Shown here piece after piece: positions 1 to 6,841 of a DNA stretch of 13,611 bases; within the stretch, counting starts at the first letter, position 1; each line of letters begins with the position of its first letter. The translations under genes were made by a program, and so were the position numbers. The DNA lies in assembly GCA_047614125.1 (NCBI GenBank), contig JBLHHI010000094.1:1-13611 (forward strand). The letters are read 5' to 3'. This DNA is from JBLHHI01 sp047614125. Lineage in GTDB: Bacteria; Bacteroidota; Bacteroidia; NS11-12g; UBA9320. The notes under the pieces are model-generated. The model was given only the letters and a program-made list of their open reading frames with translations, had not been told where the DNA came from and ran no database searches.

Positions 1-119
1 AAATTACTCGAAAGGGCCCGCCCTGTCTTCGCAATTTTTACTCGAAACTCACTGTTCACAAGCGTTCTGAATTCAAAATATGAATCGAACTCAGGTTATA
101 AACCGTTAAAATCCATTAT

Positions 120-169
120 CACTGAGAACACGGAGTAATTAAAGCAGCTGGCTCTTCGTGCCCTCAGTG
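120..169. repeat. Imperfect inverted repeat, hairpin-forming
   Basis: Left arm 120-135 and right arm 152-169 pair as CACTGAG/CTCAGTG, then a 2x2 internal loop (AA opposite CC), CACG/CGTG, a two-base TT bulge, and GAG/CTC, giving 14 pairs around a 16-nt loop. There is no T-run directly after it on either strand, so it does not look like a terminator. It resembles the small palindromic repeats found scattered between genes in many Bacteroidota, but its copy number cannot be judged from one window. Confidence 0.5.
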
Positions 170-260
170 AAAAATTAAGAATCTGATTTTGTCAGAAAAG
201 TTTATGCTCAAGTTCGTGTTTGTTTCATAGTAAATACTCTGTGAACGATGTGGTTTGAAA

Positions 261-380
261 AAATGGTTAATTTGGTTACTGGTTGGATTTCATTATGAAG
301 GTAAAATGAAGAATCTCAAGAAGTATTTCTGGCTCCATCGGAGTCCAACCTCTTTGGCATTTAAAATGAACAAGAATGGT
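261..380 (+). repeat. Dispersed intergenic repeat, copy A
   Basis: Bases 331-380 align to bases 10580-10629 in the same orientation. I count about 39 matches in 49 aligned positions with one 2-base gap. Shared blocks are GGCT, CATC, GAG, AACCT, TTG, CATTT, AAATGAA and ATGGTT. Similarity appears to continue upstream as GGTT-rich sequence followed by ATGAAGG and AATCT (about 261-316 here, 10520-10570 in copy B). Both copies sit in 3' intergenic space. The exact ends are uncertain. Confidence 0.5.
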
Positions 381-461
381 TTATTGTTGGATGGCGGACG
401 GTAAATTGTGAATGGAAAATGAATTCTCCTTCAATTCAACATTTAATATTATTCAAAAAAA

Positions 462-487
462 AAGGCGGCCTCATCAGAGACCGCCTT
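462..487 (-). terminator. Rho-independent terminator of the S46 peptidase gene
   Basis: The stem 462-472 pairs with 477-487 with a single C/A mismatch and a 4-nt loop (ATCA), and contains the GC-rich core GGCGG/CCGCC. Read on the minus strand it is followed by a nine-base T-run (the A-run at 455-463). It begins 23 bases beyond the stop codon of the peptidase gene, the expected place for its transcription end. On the plus strand only TTTT follows, so any bidirectional action would be weaker. Confidence 0.85.
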
Positions 488-509
488 TTGTATATCGTAA
501 TCGGTTGAG

Positions 510-2654
510 TTATTTCACAATCGTCATTTCTTCCACCAAGTGACCCGCTCCAGCAAAAACATCAATGACCCAAAGGGTATATCGGATGTCGACCGAAATG
601 GTGCGCTGTAGATCTTTTTCAAAAGAAATATCACCACTCATTGATTCCCAGTTGCCATCAAAGGCCGTACCAATAAGCTCGCCTTTACCATTGATAACGG
701 GACTTCCAGAGTTTCCTCCGGTAATGTCGTTGTTCGATAAGAAGCACACATGGAGCTCACCATCTTTATCTGCATACTTTCCGTAGTTGCGCGCCTTTGC
801 CAGTTCAACAAACTTGGCTGGCAAATCAAATTCAAGATCTCCAGGAACAAACTTCTCCATTACTCCATCCATCGTTGTAAAGTAGTTGTAATACACAGCA
901 TCAGCTGGAAAATAGTCCAGTACTTGTCCGTACGTAACGCGCATGGTTGAGTTTGCATCCGAAGCGTATCGGTGGGCTGGATTCATTTCCATCAAACCTT
1001 TCACATACAATCGGCTGGCACGTGCCAACGATTCTTCTGCTTCCATTAACTGTGTTCGGATTTCTCCAAAGTACGTTGCCAAAAAGCTTTGCATCAAGGT
1101 GTAGAACGGATCTTTCGCCAATTTTTTCTTGTTTGGCTTTGCCAAAAAATCTGTAACTCTAGCCTTATCTCCAAACATTGATTTTTTGAAGAGGTAGGCT
1201 GCTATCTTATCAAAGTCGCCTTTATTTTTTGCCACCAAACCCAAGAAATAATCCGGTTGCTGACTTTTTGGTATGTCGTTGTAAAAGTGACGAAGCATAG
1301 CCGCAGTAACTTCCAGATCTATGGGTTGGTGGTAATCTTTGAAATTCCCTTCCACATTCCCCGCTAATCGAGCAGCTACTTTATTAATATCCTCATCAGA
1401 ACTTGCCCGATCAAAGGCCCGAAAGCTGGCTGAATACGAAAGAGCTTCTATTCCGAAAACTACTTCATTAATATAGGTGCGGTACAATTCATATTGGTTT
1501 TGTTGATTGTATCCTTTTTGATATAATTTGATGACATCGCCGTATAAGGCTTTACGCTCTTTATCAGCCATTGCCCAAGCATGAAAGGCATCTTCTTCGG
1601 CTTTTTTCTTTTCGTATATGTGTAATCGCTTCAGCTGTGTTGATTGACCAAGGAAGTATTTCCAATAGTTACTTACCCCAGCGTGTTTGGCCGCATATTG
1701 CAAACGAATCGCGTCGCTTTGCGCTTGGTATTTTTCGTAGATGTCTAACTTTTCTCTTCGAACCGCAACTCGAGCAGGTTGATCTACGTCCACCGCATAC
1801 TGAACTCCGTACGAGGTAAGGTAGCGATCTGTGCTGCCTGGATATCCAAAAATCATGGCATAATCGCCTTTTTCAACACCCTTTAAGGAAACCGGAAGAT
1901 GTGCTTTCGGTTTGTATGGTACGTTATCAGTACTGTATTCGGCGGGTTTATTGTCTTTATCGGCATACACTCTAAACATAGAAAAATCGGCAGTGTGGCG
2001 GGGCCACATCCAGTTATCGGTGTCGCCACCATATTTACCCAACGACGATGGTGGAGCTCCTACTAAGCGTACATCCGGATACGTTAGATAGACAAATACA
2101 TAAAACCGATTTCCATTGTAAAAGCTCTTTACACTGCTGCTGATGTAGTTGTCTTTATCATCAAAACGCTTTTCGATGGCTTCCGAAGATTCTCGGATTT
2201 TTTCGGCACGTTCAGGAACGGTTAAGTTTTCATTGAGATTTTTTTCCATCTCCTCCGTTACATCTTCGATTTTCATCAAAAACGAAACGGAGAATTCAGC
2301 ATACTTTTCATCACTTCGTTTCATCGCCCAAAAGCCATCCTTCAAATAATTGGAGGTCGTAGAACTTAGCGATTGAATGGAGTTATAACCACAGTGGTGA
2401 TTGGTCAACATCAATCCTTCCGAAGAAATCATTTCACCCGTACAAAAGCCGCCACCTAAGCGTACTATGGCATCTTTTAGACTCGACTTGTTAACGTCGT
2501 AAATTTGTTCTGGGGTTAACTCTATGCCCAAGGCTACCATTTGTTCGTAGGTTTGACCCTGAATTAAATGTGGCAACCACATGCCTTCGTCGGCTTTGGC
2601 CGTACCGGATAAAAACCCGATAACAAAGGCCAATACTAGTGTTACTTTTTTCAT
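510..2654 (-). CDS. Family S46 dipeptidyl-peptidase, DPP7-like, secreted
   Basis: This is a serine exopeptidase that removes dipeptides from the N-terminus of peptides in the periplasm or outside the cell, for amino-acid scavenging. The 714 residues match the usual length of S46 enzymes. An N-terminal signal peptide (hydrophobic residues 4-17, likely cleavage after TAKA-21) precedes the chymotrypsin-like fold. The apparent triad is His87 in TNHHCGY, Asp223 in HTADFSMF and Ser649 in GGNSGSP. The S1-pocket residue 18 positions after the serine is Gly667 (AFDGNWE). In published S46 work Gly here marks DPP7 (broad or hydrophobic P1), while Arg or Ser marks DPP11 (acidic P1). The gene is read alone and has its own terminator at 462-487. 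No clear promoter is seen; GACATTTG near 2685 on the minus strand is a partial -7 match. The family call is firm; the DPP7 subtype is inferred. Confidence 0.95.
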   Translation of the reverse strand: MKKVTLVLAFVIGFLSGTAKADEGMWLPHLIQGQTYEQMVALGIELTPEQIYDVNKSSLKDAIVRLGGGFCTGEMISSEGLMLTNHHCGYNSIQSLSSTTSNYLKDGFWAMKRSDEKYAEFSVSFLMKIEDVTEEMEKNLNENLTVPERAEKIRESSEAIEKRFDDKDNYISSSVKSFYNGNRFYVFVYLTYPDVRLVGAPPSSLGKYGGDTDNWMWPRHTADFSMFRVYADKDNKPAEYSTDNVPYKPKAHLPVSLKGVEKGDYAMIFGYPGSTDRYLTSYGVQYAVDVDQPARVAVRREKLDIYEKYQAQSDAIRLQYAAKHAGVSNYWKYFLGQSTQLKRLHIYEKKKAEEDAFHAWAMADKERKALYGDVIKLYQKGYNQQNQYELYRTYINEVVFGIEALSYSASFRAFDRASSDEDINKVAARLAGNVEGNFKDYHQPIDLEVTAAMLRHFYNDIPKSQQPDYFLGLVAKNKGDFDKIAAYLFKKSMFGDKARVTDFLAKPNKKKLAKDPFYTLMQSFLATYFGEIRTQLMEAEESLARASRLYVKGLMEMNPAHRYASDANSTMRVTYGQVLDYFPADAVYYNYFTTMDGVMEKFVPGDLEFDLPAKFVELAKARNYGKYADKDGELHVCFLSNNDITGGNSGSPVINGKGELIGTAFDGNWESMSGDISFEKDLQRTISVDIRYTLWVIDVFAGAGHLVEEMTIVK

Positions 2655-2779
2655 TATTAAATCCTAATTGTGTATGTTGTTATTTAGCAAATGTCATTTT
2701 ATAATCAACGCGAAAATACATTTTATCAAAATAATATGCAGTACCTTGGATGGAGGTCTTGGTAAATTCGATGTGCGAA

Positions 2780-3391
2780 CTAATTCTGCTCATTCTTAAC
2801 TCGGATTACTCCTTTGGAACCATTGGGTAAATTGATTCCTACAGGGAAGGCAAAGTTGAGTACCACATTTTTATTCGCTGTTGATGAAAGGCGCATTTCA
2901 GATTGAGCTACCTCAATTCCCTTGGCATCAAAGACCTTTAATTCTAGTGTAGTATCAATCGGTTCGCGAACAAAGGCTGGAAGAACCAACTGTTGAATGG
3001 CTTGATGTTCGATGGCCGAATCGTATCGAACCCGCTGATTTTCAATAATAATTCCAAGCTTCTCCAGTTCACTGGACGGTTGAATTTCGATCGAAACAGC
3101 TTCGTGATTGGAATTCAAGAACATGGCTCGAACCTTTTTGCCAAAATTTTCTCCGAGCTTTTTACCCAGTTGAGTGGTTGGATTATACGGCTCTTGGTGC
3201 AACAAGGTATTGAATCCTTTTACGGTTTTATACATAGCGCCAACGCTAAAGAACAAGGCGGCAAGGAAAAGCATGCCAGCATAGCGTTTATACGACCTAT
3301 TTTGGAGGGTGTTTGCCTTAAACAAAAAATATATGCCGCTCAAGACACAGAGAATAGCTGCGCAATAAAATAAGATGGTTGATAGAATCAC
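2780..3391 (-). CDS. Hypothetical two-helix membrane protein
   Basis: I do not recognise the family. The 203-residue product has two hydrophobic helices near residues 3-24 and 39-58, joined by a basic loop (NRSYKRYAG), then a soluble domain of about 140 residues rich in predicted beta-type segments. The tail could lie in the periplasm or cytoplasm. The start codon is GTG; an in-frame stop lies 21 bases upstream and the next in-frame ATG would remove the first helix. The stop of the upstream SRPBCC gene is only 18 bases away, and a perfect -7 box (TATCTTTG, 3396-3403) sits in that gap, so this gene probably has its own promoter and a leaderless or near-leaderless mRNA. Existence as a gene is likely; function is unknown. 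Confidence 0.75.
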   Translation of the reverse strand: MILSTILFYCAAILCVLSGIYFLFKANTLQNRSYKRYAGMLFLAALFFSVGAMYKTVKGFNTLLHQEPYNPTTQLGKKLGENFGKKVRAMFLNSNHEAVSIEIQPSSELEKLGIIIENQRVRYDSAIEHQAIQQLVLPAFVREPIDTTLELKVFDAKGIEVAQSEMRLSSTANKNVVLNFAFPVGINLPNGSKGVIRVKNEQN

Positions 3392-3395
3392 TTTG

Positions 3396-3403
3396 CAAAG
3401 ATA
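3396..3403 (-). promoter_or_regulatory. Bacteroidota -7 box (TATCTTTG)
   Basis: On the minus strand the sequence TATCTTTG matches the TAnnTTTG consensus exactly and is followed by CAAA and then the GTG start at 3391. No TTTG is visible at the -33 distance, which weakens the call. It occupies the 18-base gap between the SRPBCC stop and the membrane-protein start. Confidence 0.5.
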
Positions 3404-3409
3404 ATGCGC

Positions 3410-3922
3410 CTAATTCGGGTTGCTGGTTTTGTGCGGGAAGTGTTGAACCAACATTTTATATCGGTAGTCGAAAATATGGACGAGCGCAGGTTTAATTAAA
3501 AAGTGAAAGAATCGACCAAGTGCACCTAAGGGAAGTTTATATCCAACTCGATCTACCATTTCCACTCCTCCCTTTACGGCTTTAAAATGATGTTCGTGAT
3601 GCCACATGGCATACGGGCCAAACCGCTGCTCGTCGGTAAAGTATTGCTGATCTTTAACGTTGGTAATTTCCGTAACCCAGTTTACCTTAACACCCGGCAT
3701 GAGCCTGATTTTATAGGATATAATCATGCCTGGATAGGCCGCTCCTTCGGGCAATTGCGTTACTTCAAACCCCATGTTGTTGGGCGTGAGCTTTTCTAGA
3801 TTTGCGGGCGATGAAAAGAAGACCCAAGCCTCTTCGAGCGGTAACGGTAAAAACTGTTCGGAAGTGAGGGTAAACATTCCAGAATGCTTTTTTAGTGTGA
3901 TGTTGGACTTTTGATTTTGCAT
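3410..3922 (-). CDS. SRPBCC (START-like) ligand-binding protein
   Basis: This is a small cytoplasmic protein of the SRPBCC/Bet v 1-like superfamily, which bind hydrophobic ligands in a helix-grip fold; no substrate can be named. From the chosen ATG it has 170 residues. Recognisable family segments are LPLPLEEAWVFFSSPANLEKLTP (26-47, opening strand and helix), YPGMIISYKIRLMPG (63-77), WVTEITNVKDQQYFTDEQRFGPYAMWHHEH (82-111) and a C-terminal helix from about 133 with a basic end. The frame is open upstream to 4066, but that extension would overlap the divergent slyD-like gene and carries no family similarity. An ATG at 3877 gives 155 residues beginning MFTLTSEQF, close to the usual family start, so either 3922 or 3877 may be used. 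A 20-bp palindrome sits 16 bases upstream of 3922. Confidence 0.85.
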   Translation of the reverse strand: MQNQKSNITLKKHSGMFTLTSEQFLPLPLEEAWVFFSSPANLEKLTPNNMGFEVTQLPEGAAYPGMIISYKIRLMPGVKVNWVTEITNVKDQQYFTDEQRFGPYAMWHHEHHFKAVKGGVEMVDRVGYKLPLGALGRFFHFLIKPALVHIFDYRYKMLVQHFPHKTSNPN

Positions 3923-3937
3923 GAGTAAAATAGTAAC

Positions 3938-3957
3938 ACATAAATAGAAATTTATGT
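3938..3957. promoter_or_regulatory. Candidate operator: 8-bp inverted repeat between divergent genes
   Basis: ACATAAAT, four bases AGAA, then ATTTATGT form a perfect dyad. It lies 16 bases before the SRPBCC start and 97 bases before the slyD-like start, in the 131-base divergent intergenic region. There is no T-run, so it is not a terminator. A regulator binding here could act on the SRPBCC promoter. The role is inferred from symmetry and position; such AT-rich palindromes also occur by chance. Confidence 0.4.
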
Positions 3958-4053
3958 TTTTAAATATATCAACATGGCTAAATGACACAGTTTTGTTCGT
4001 CAAAACTTTCCTTCCTCGAACATTGTTGTTTACTTCGCGCAAAATTAGAATTA

Positions 4054-4545
4054 ATGCAAATTTCAAAAGACAAGGTAGTGAGTGTTCATTATCAATTACA
4101 AGTAGAAGGACAAACGGTTGACCAAAGTACGGACGAGCCGTTAACGTATTTACATGGCCACAATGCCATGATCCCAGGCTTTGAAAAACAGTTGGAGGGC
4201 ATGTCGCAAGGCGAAAAGTATGGCTTTGAGGTAACGGCCGCAGAAGGTTACGGTGAACGCAACGAAGAAGCCGTAGTCGAACTTCCTAAAGACATCTTTT
4301 TGGTAGAAGGAGTGCTGAGTCCTCAAGTTGAAGAAGGCGCTCAACTGCAGATGCGTGATCAAGAAGGCAACCCAATGATGGGAACCGTTTTGAACGTGGG
4401 ACAAGAAAACATTAAAATGGATTTTAATCATTTTTTAGCTGGAAAGGCACTTAACTTTTCCGGTGAAATACATGAAGTACGCGATGCGTCCGCCGAAGAG
4501 GTAACTCACGGCCACGTACATGGTGCTGGTGGGCATTCTCACTAA
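4054..4545 (+). CDS. slyD: SlyD-like FKBP-type peptidyl-prolyl isomerase
   Basis: This is a cytoplasmic prolyl cis-trans isomerase and chaperone of the SlyD type. The 163 residues show the split FKBP domain (DKVVSVHYQL at 6-15, YLHGHNAMIPGFEKQLEGM at 32-50, and NHFLAGKALNFSGEIHEVRDA at 125-145) with the insert-in-flap chaperone domain between, at about 70-120. The C-terminus THGHVHGAGGHSH is a short His-rich tail, consistent with the metal (Ni/Zn) binding known for SlyD but much shorter than in Escherichia coli. The ATG at 4054 (MQISKDK) aligns with the family start; an upstream in-frame ATG at 3982 would add 24 residues with no similarity. It is divergent from the SRPBCC gene and ends at a strong terminator, so it is probably monocistronic. 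Confidence 0.93.
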   Translation: MQISKDKVVSVHYQLQVEGQTVDQSTDEPLTYLHGHNAMIPGFEKQLEGMSQGEKYGFEVTAAEGYGERNEEAVVELPKDIFLVEGVLSPQVEEGAQLQMRDQEGNPMMGTVLNVGQENIKMDFNHFLAGKALNFSGEIHEVRDASAEEVTHGHVHGAGGHSH

Positions 4546-4557
4546 AAAAACGATAAC

Positions 4558-4594
4558 AAGCCCTGAACCTATTTCGAAATTTCAGGGCTTTTTT
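4558..4594 (+). terminator. Rho-independent terminator after slyD-like gene
   Basis: AAGCCCTGAA (4558-4567) pairs perfectly with TTCAGGGCTT (4581-4590) around a 13-nt loop, and the hairpin runs into six T residues (4589-4594). It starts 13 bases after the slyD-like stop codon and separates that gene from the DUF6495 gene. Confidence 0.9.
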
Positions 4595-4617
4595 ACGGAT
4601 AATAATAAGTTAGTTAA

Positions 4618-5070
4618 TTGAAATACAGACGATTAGATCTATCAGAACTGGAGAAATTTCGACAGGAATTCATTTCATTACTCGTCGTTAATGGCATAGA
4701 AGCTGCCGATTGGATTGCCATTAAAGAAAATGAACCCGTTCGGGCTAGTAAGCTTGTGGAAGCATTTAGCGACGCTATGTTCGATTCTGTTTTCTCTAAG
4801 ACCAATTACCTGCAGTTTACTACCACAAATGAAATTTTTAGCTTTCATTTTATGGAATCCTTGGCCGAGCTCTTTCACATCAAGTCGCAAAATCCAAATC
4901 ATAATTTCTTGGATGACATCCCCGCCCATATGATATGGACGGATTTAGAAATTAAGTCGACGCAAAAAACGTTTCGAAAAAGTCGGGAGCTCGAAATTTT
5001 TGGCTTAATGGAAAGTGGAGCTGTACCTACTGATGGTTCTTTTCACAACAAAATTAAAAGTGTCATGTAA
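4618..5070 (+). CDS. DUF6495 family protein
   Basis: This 150-residue cytoplasmic protein resembles the Bacteroidota-restricted DUF6495 family, whose function is unknown. The typical N-terminus MKYRRL, the segment EFISLLVVNGIEAADWIAIKENEP (17-40), and the C-terminal GLMESGAVPTDGSF fit my memory of the family. The start is TTG at 4618: an in-frame TAA lies directly before it and the next in-frame ATG would delete a third of the protein, including the conserved start. It follows the slyD terminator by 23 bases, so its promoter must be in that short gap, yet I see no clear TAnnTTTG there. It is 48 bases ahead of the TlpA-like gene with no terminator between, so the two may be co-transcribed. No signal peptide or membrane helix is present. 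Confidence 0.8.
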   Translation: MKYRRLDLSELEKFRQEFISLLVVNGIEAADWIAIKENEPVRASKLVEAFSDAMFDSVFSKTNYLQFTTTNEIFSFHFMESLAELFHIKSQNPNHNFLDDIPAHMIWTDLEIKSTQKTFRKSRELEIFGLMESGAVPTDGSFHNKIKSVM

Positions 5071-5118
5071 AAGGGATGATTGCGATAAACATTCTGAAAC
5101 CTTGATTGTTGCTTTTAG

Positions 5119-5625
5119 ATGTCGTTGATAAAAAAGCCCTCGATTTTTTTTCTTCTTAGCTTGCTGCTGTTGGGATCTTGTAACCTTGTAGGCAAACAAT
5201 TGCCCCAATTTGAATTTATCACTCTAAATGGTAATAGGCTGACTAGCAAAGACTTAATTGGGAAGGTAGTGGTTATTAATGTTTGGGCAACGTGGTGTGG
5301 AACGTGTATTAAAGAATTGCCCGACTTGAATAAAATCTACGATAAATACTCGTCCAACCAAGACGTTGTATTTTTAGCCTTTTCGGATGAAGATGAAGCT
5401 GTGGTGAACAAAGCCTTAGCGCGATTTTCATTTAAGTATCAGCAAATCGTAAACGCCAAAAAGTTTACTTCCAAAATTCAAACCCGTTTGGTTAAAACCT
5501 ATCCACAAAACATTGTAGTAAACGACAAATTAGAATTTTTGTATGAAGTTTCGGATGGTTCGAAGAATATCTTTGAGGATTTGGATCATCAAATACAACT
5601 CGCACTCACTCAAATAATTGAATAA
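5119..5625 (+). CDS. TlpA/ResA-like thioredoxin-fold lipoprotein
   Basis: This is a periplasm-facing thiol-disulfide oxidoreductase-like protein tethered by lipid. Residues 1-20 are a lipoprotein signal ending in the lipobox LLGS-Cys21. A thioredoxin fold follows, with the strand VVVINVWATW and the redox motif Trp59-Cys60-Gly-Thr-Cys63, and Pro at KTYPQNIVV as the likely cis-proline. The CGTC motif is unusual, because TlpA/ResA proteins normally have Pro just before the second Cys. At 168 residues it is a compact single-domain form. Its stop overlaps the start of the next gene by 8 bases, suggesting translational coupling. Likely roles are reducing or exchanging disulfides of envelope proteins; the partner is not evident. 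Confidence 0.9.
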   Translation: MSLIKKPSIFFLLSLLLLGSCNLVGKQLPQFEFITLNGNRLTSKDLIGKVVVINVWATWCGTCIKELPDLNKIYDKYSSNQDVVFLAFSDEDEAVVNKALARFSFKYQQIVNAKKFTSKIQTRLVKTYPQNIVVNDKLEFLYEVSDGSKNIFEDLDHQIQLALTQIIE

Positions 5626-6841
5626 TACTTTGTCGATACTCAATCGCATACATTGCCCCAAAGCTGGAGGCCCAAAGCTAAGCATTCACGATTCGATTGG
5701 GTTGGTTCGAACGGAAGATTGGAATGCCGTGCTATCGATTCAAAACATCTACTTATCCATTCCCTATTTAAAATCCGTTGAAGAAGCCGTTACTTCCAAC
5801 GAATACCGTTACATCCTTTTTTATAATTCAAAACAAGAGGCGGTTGGTATTGGTGTTTTTCAACTGCACACATATACTGGAGAAGATGTTGATATTCAGG
5901 ACTTTATTGGCCGATTTGGTGAAAAAATAAGAAGTAGGATTCTGGATGGACTCGATATAAAGGTATTGCTCTGCGGCAGTGCTTTTAACACGGGAGTTAA
6001 TGGTTTCTATTTTAATGAAGGTGTTTCAATAAAAGATCAGTTTGAGCACCTTAACAGAGCCTTCGATCGTGTTCAACGCGAAGAGATCAAGCAAGACAAG
6101 CGGTTGTCGTTTATATTGTTTAAGGATTTTCCGATGGCATTCGAAAATCATCAAGACGTACTCACGGAGAACGGGTACACCGGTTTTGCCGTCGACAAGA
6201 ACATGGTTATTTCGGTACATCCAGCTTGGGTTAACTTCGACGCCTATATGGCCGATATGACCACAAAGTTTCGGACCAAGATTAAAGGGGTGTTGAAAAA
6301 GTCGAACGAATTGGTTGTAAAGTCGCTTGATTATGGTGAGATACTTCAATACGAAGAACAGATTAATGCACTTTATCTTTCCGTAATGGAACGCGCAAAT
6401 TACCGCTTCGGCGTTATCAATGCTCGAGCGTTTTCGAATATGAAAAAAAACTTGGGCGATAACTATGTGTTTAATGCTTACTTACTTGATAATCAGCTTG
6501 TTTCATTTGGAACTTTAACCTATAATGGCCAACTAGCCGATGCAAATTTTGTGGGAATTAACTACGATTTAAACAATGAAAGGGCTCTTTATCAGCGTAT
6601 TCTCATCGATTTTATTCGGGATGCCATTGATCGAAAATCGGAAAAGATTCAACTGGGTAGAACAGCCGAGGAGGTTAAGAGTTGTTTGGGGGCGGTTCCG
6701 GTTGAATTGAAATTGTTTGTAAAGCACCGCAATCAATTAACAAACAAGATCATTAAACCATTTATTAGCACTGTTCAGCCAAGTGCCTATGAGTTGCGCA
6801 AACCTTTTAAAGCAGCATTTTACGAAGCATGGATTCAGTAA
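5618..6841 (+). CDS. FemAB/GNAT-like acyltransferase (Acetyltransf_6-like)
   Basis: This 407-residue protein looks like the FemAB-like/GNAT superfamily group common in Bacteroidota, whose members transfer acyl or aminoacyl groups; the substrate is unknown. No signal peptide is visible. Residues 31-200 form a divergent N-terminal half. The C-terminal half carries the typical pattern: a basic helix FRTKIKGVLKK (218-228), LYLSVMERANYRFGV (252-266), then FVGINYDLNNERALYQRILIDFIRDAI (311-337) and LGRTAEEVKSCLGA (346-359). The start is TTG at 5618, overlapping the TlpA-like stop by 8 bases; another TTG at 5630 is an alternative, and I see no suitable ATG. Its stop overlaps the next gene by 13 bases, so the three genes are very likely one operon. 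The fold call is moderate; the enzymatic role is inferred. Confidence 0.78.
   Translation: MNNTLSILNRIHCPKAGGPKLSIHDSIGLVRTEDWNAVLSIQNIYLSIPYLKSVEEAVTSNEYRYILFYNSKQEAVGIGVFQLHTYTGEDVDIQDFIGRFGEKIRSRILDGLDIKVLLCGSAFNTGVNGFYFNEGVSIKDQFEHLNRAFDRVQREEIKQDKRLSFILFKDFPMAFENHQDVLTENGYTGFAVDKNMVISVHPAWVNFDAYMADMTTKFRTKIKGVLKKSNELVVKSLDYGEILQYEEQINALYLSVMERANYRFGVINARAFSNMKKNLGDNYVFNAYLLDNQLVSFGTLTYNGQLADANFVGINYDLNNERALYQRILIDFIRDAIDRKSEKIQLGRTAEEVKSCLGAVPVELKLFVKHRNQLTNKIIKPFISTVQPSAYELRKPFKAAFYEAWIQ

Larger units (their letters stand above)
1..461. other. Gene-free intergenic region at left edge
   Basis: I see no credible coding region in these bases on either strand. The stretch holds a 10-bp direct repeat (TTACTCGAAA at 4-13 and 40-49), an imperfect inverted repeat at 120-169, and copy A of a dispersed repeat from about 261 to 380. 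It lies downstream of the 3' end of the minus-strand peptidase gene, so it is likely untranslated spacer between that gene and whatever lies to the left of the window. Confidence 0.7.

Noticed and set aside
462..487. GC-rich stem as part of a mobile-element end
   Set aside because: Its position after the peptidase stop and the nine-base T-run on the minus strand fit an ordinary terminator.
2993..3373. Plus-strand open frame of 126 codons opposite the two-helix membrane protein
   Set aside because: It is antisense to a protein with clear membrane helices and has no plausible domain; it is a shadow of the real gene.
3982..4053. Upstream ATG for the slyD-like gene
   Set aside because: The extra 24 residues are unlike any FKBP start, whereas the ATG at 4054 aligns with the normal SlyD N-terminus.
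3923..4066. Upstream extension of the SRPBCC gene to an earlier start at 4066
   Set aside because: It would overlap the conserved N-terminus of the divergent slyD-like gene, adds 48 residues with no family similarity, and runs across the palindrome and promoter region.
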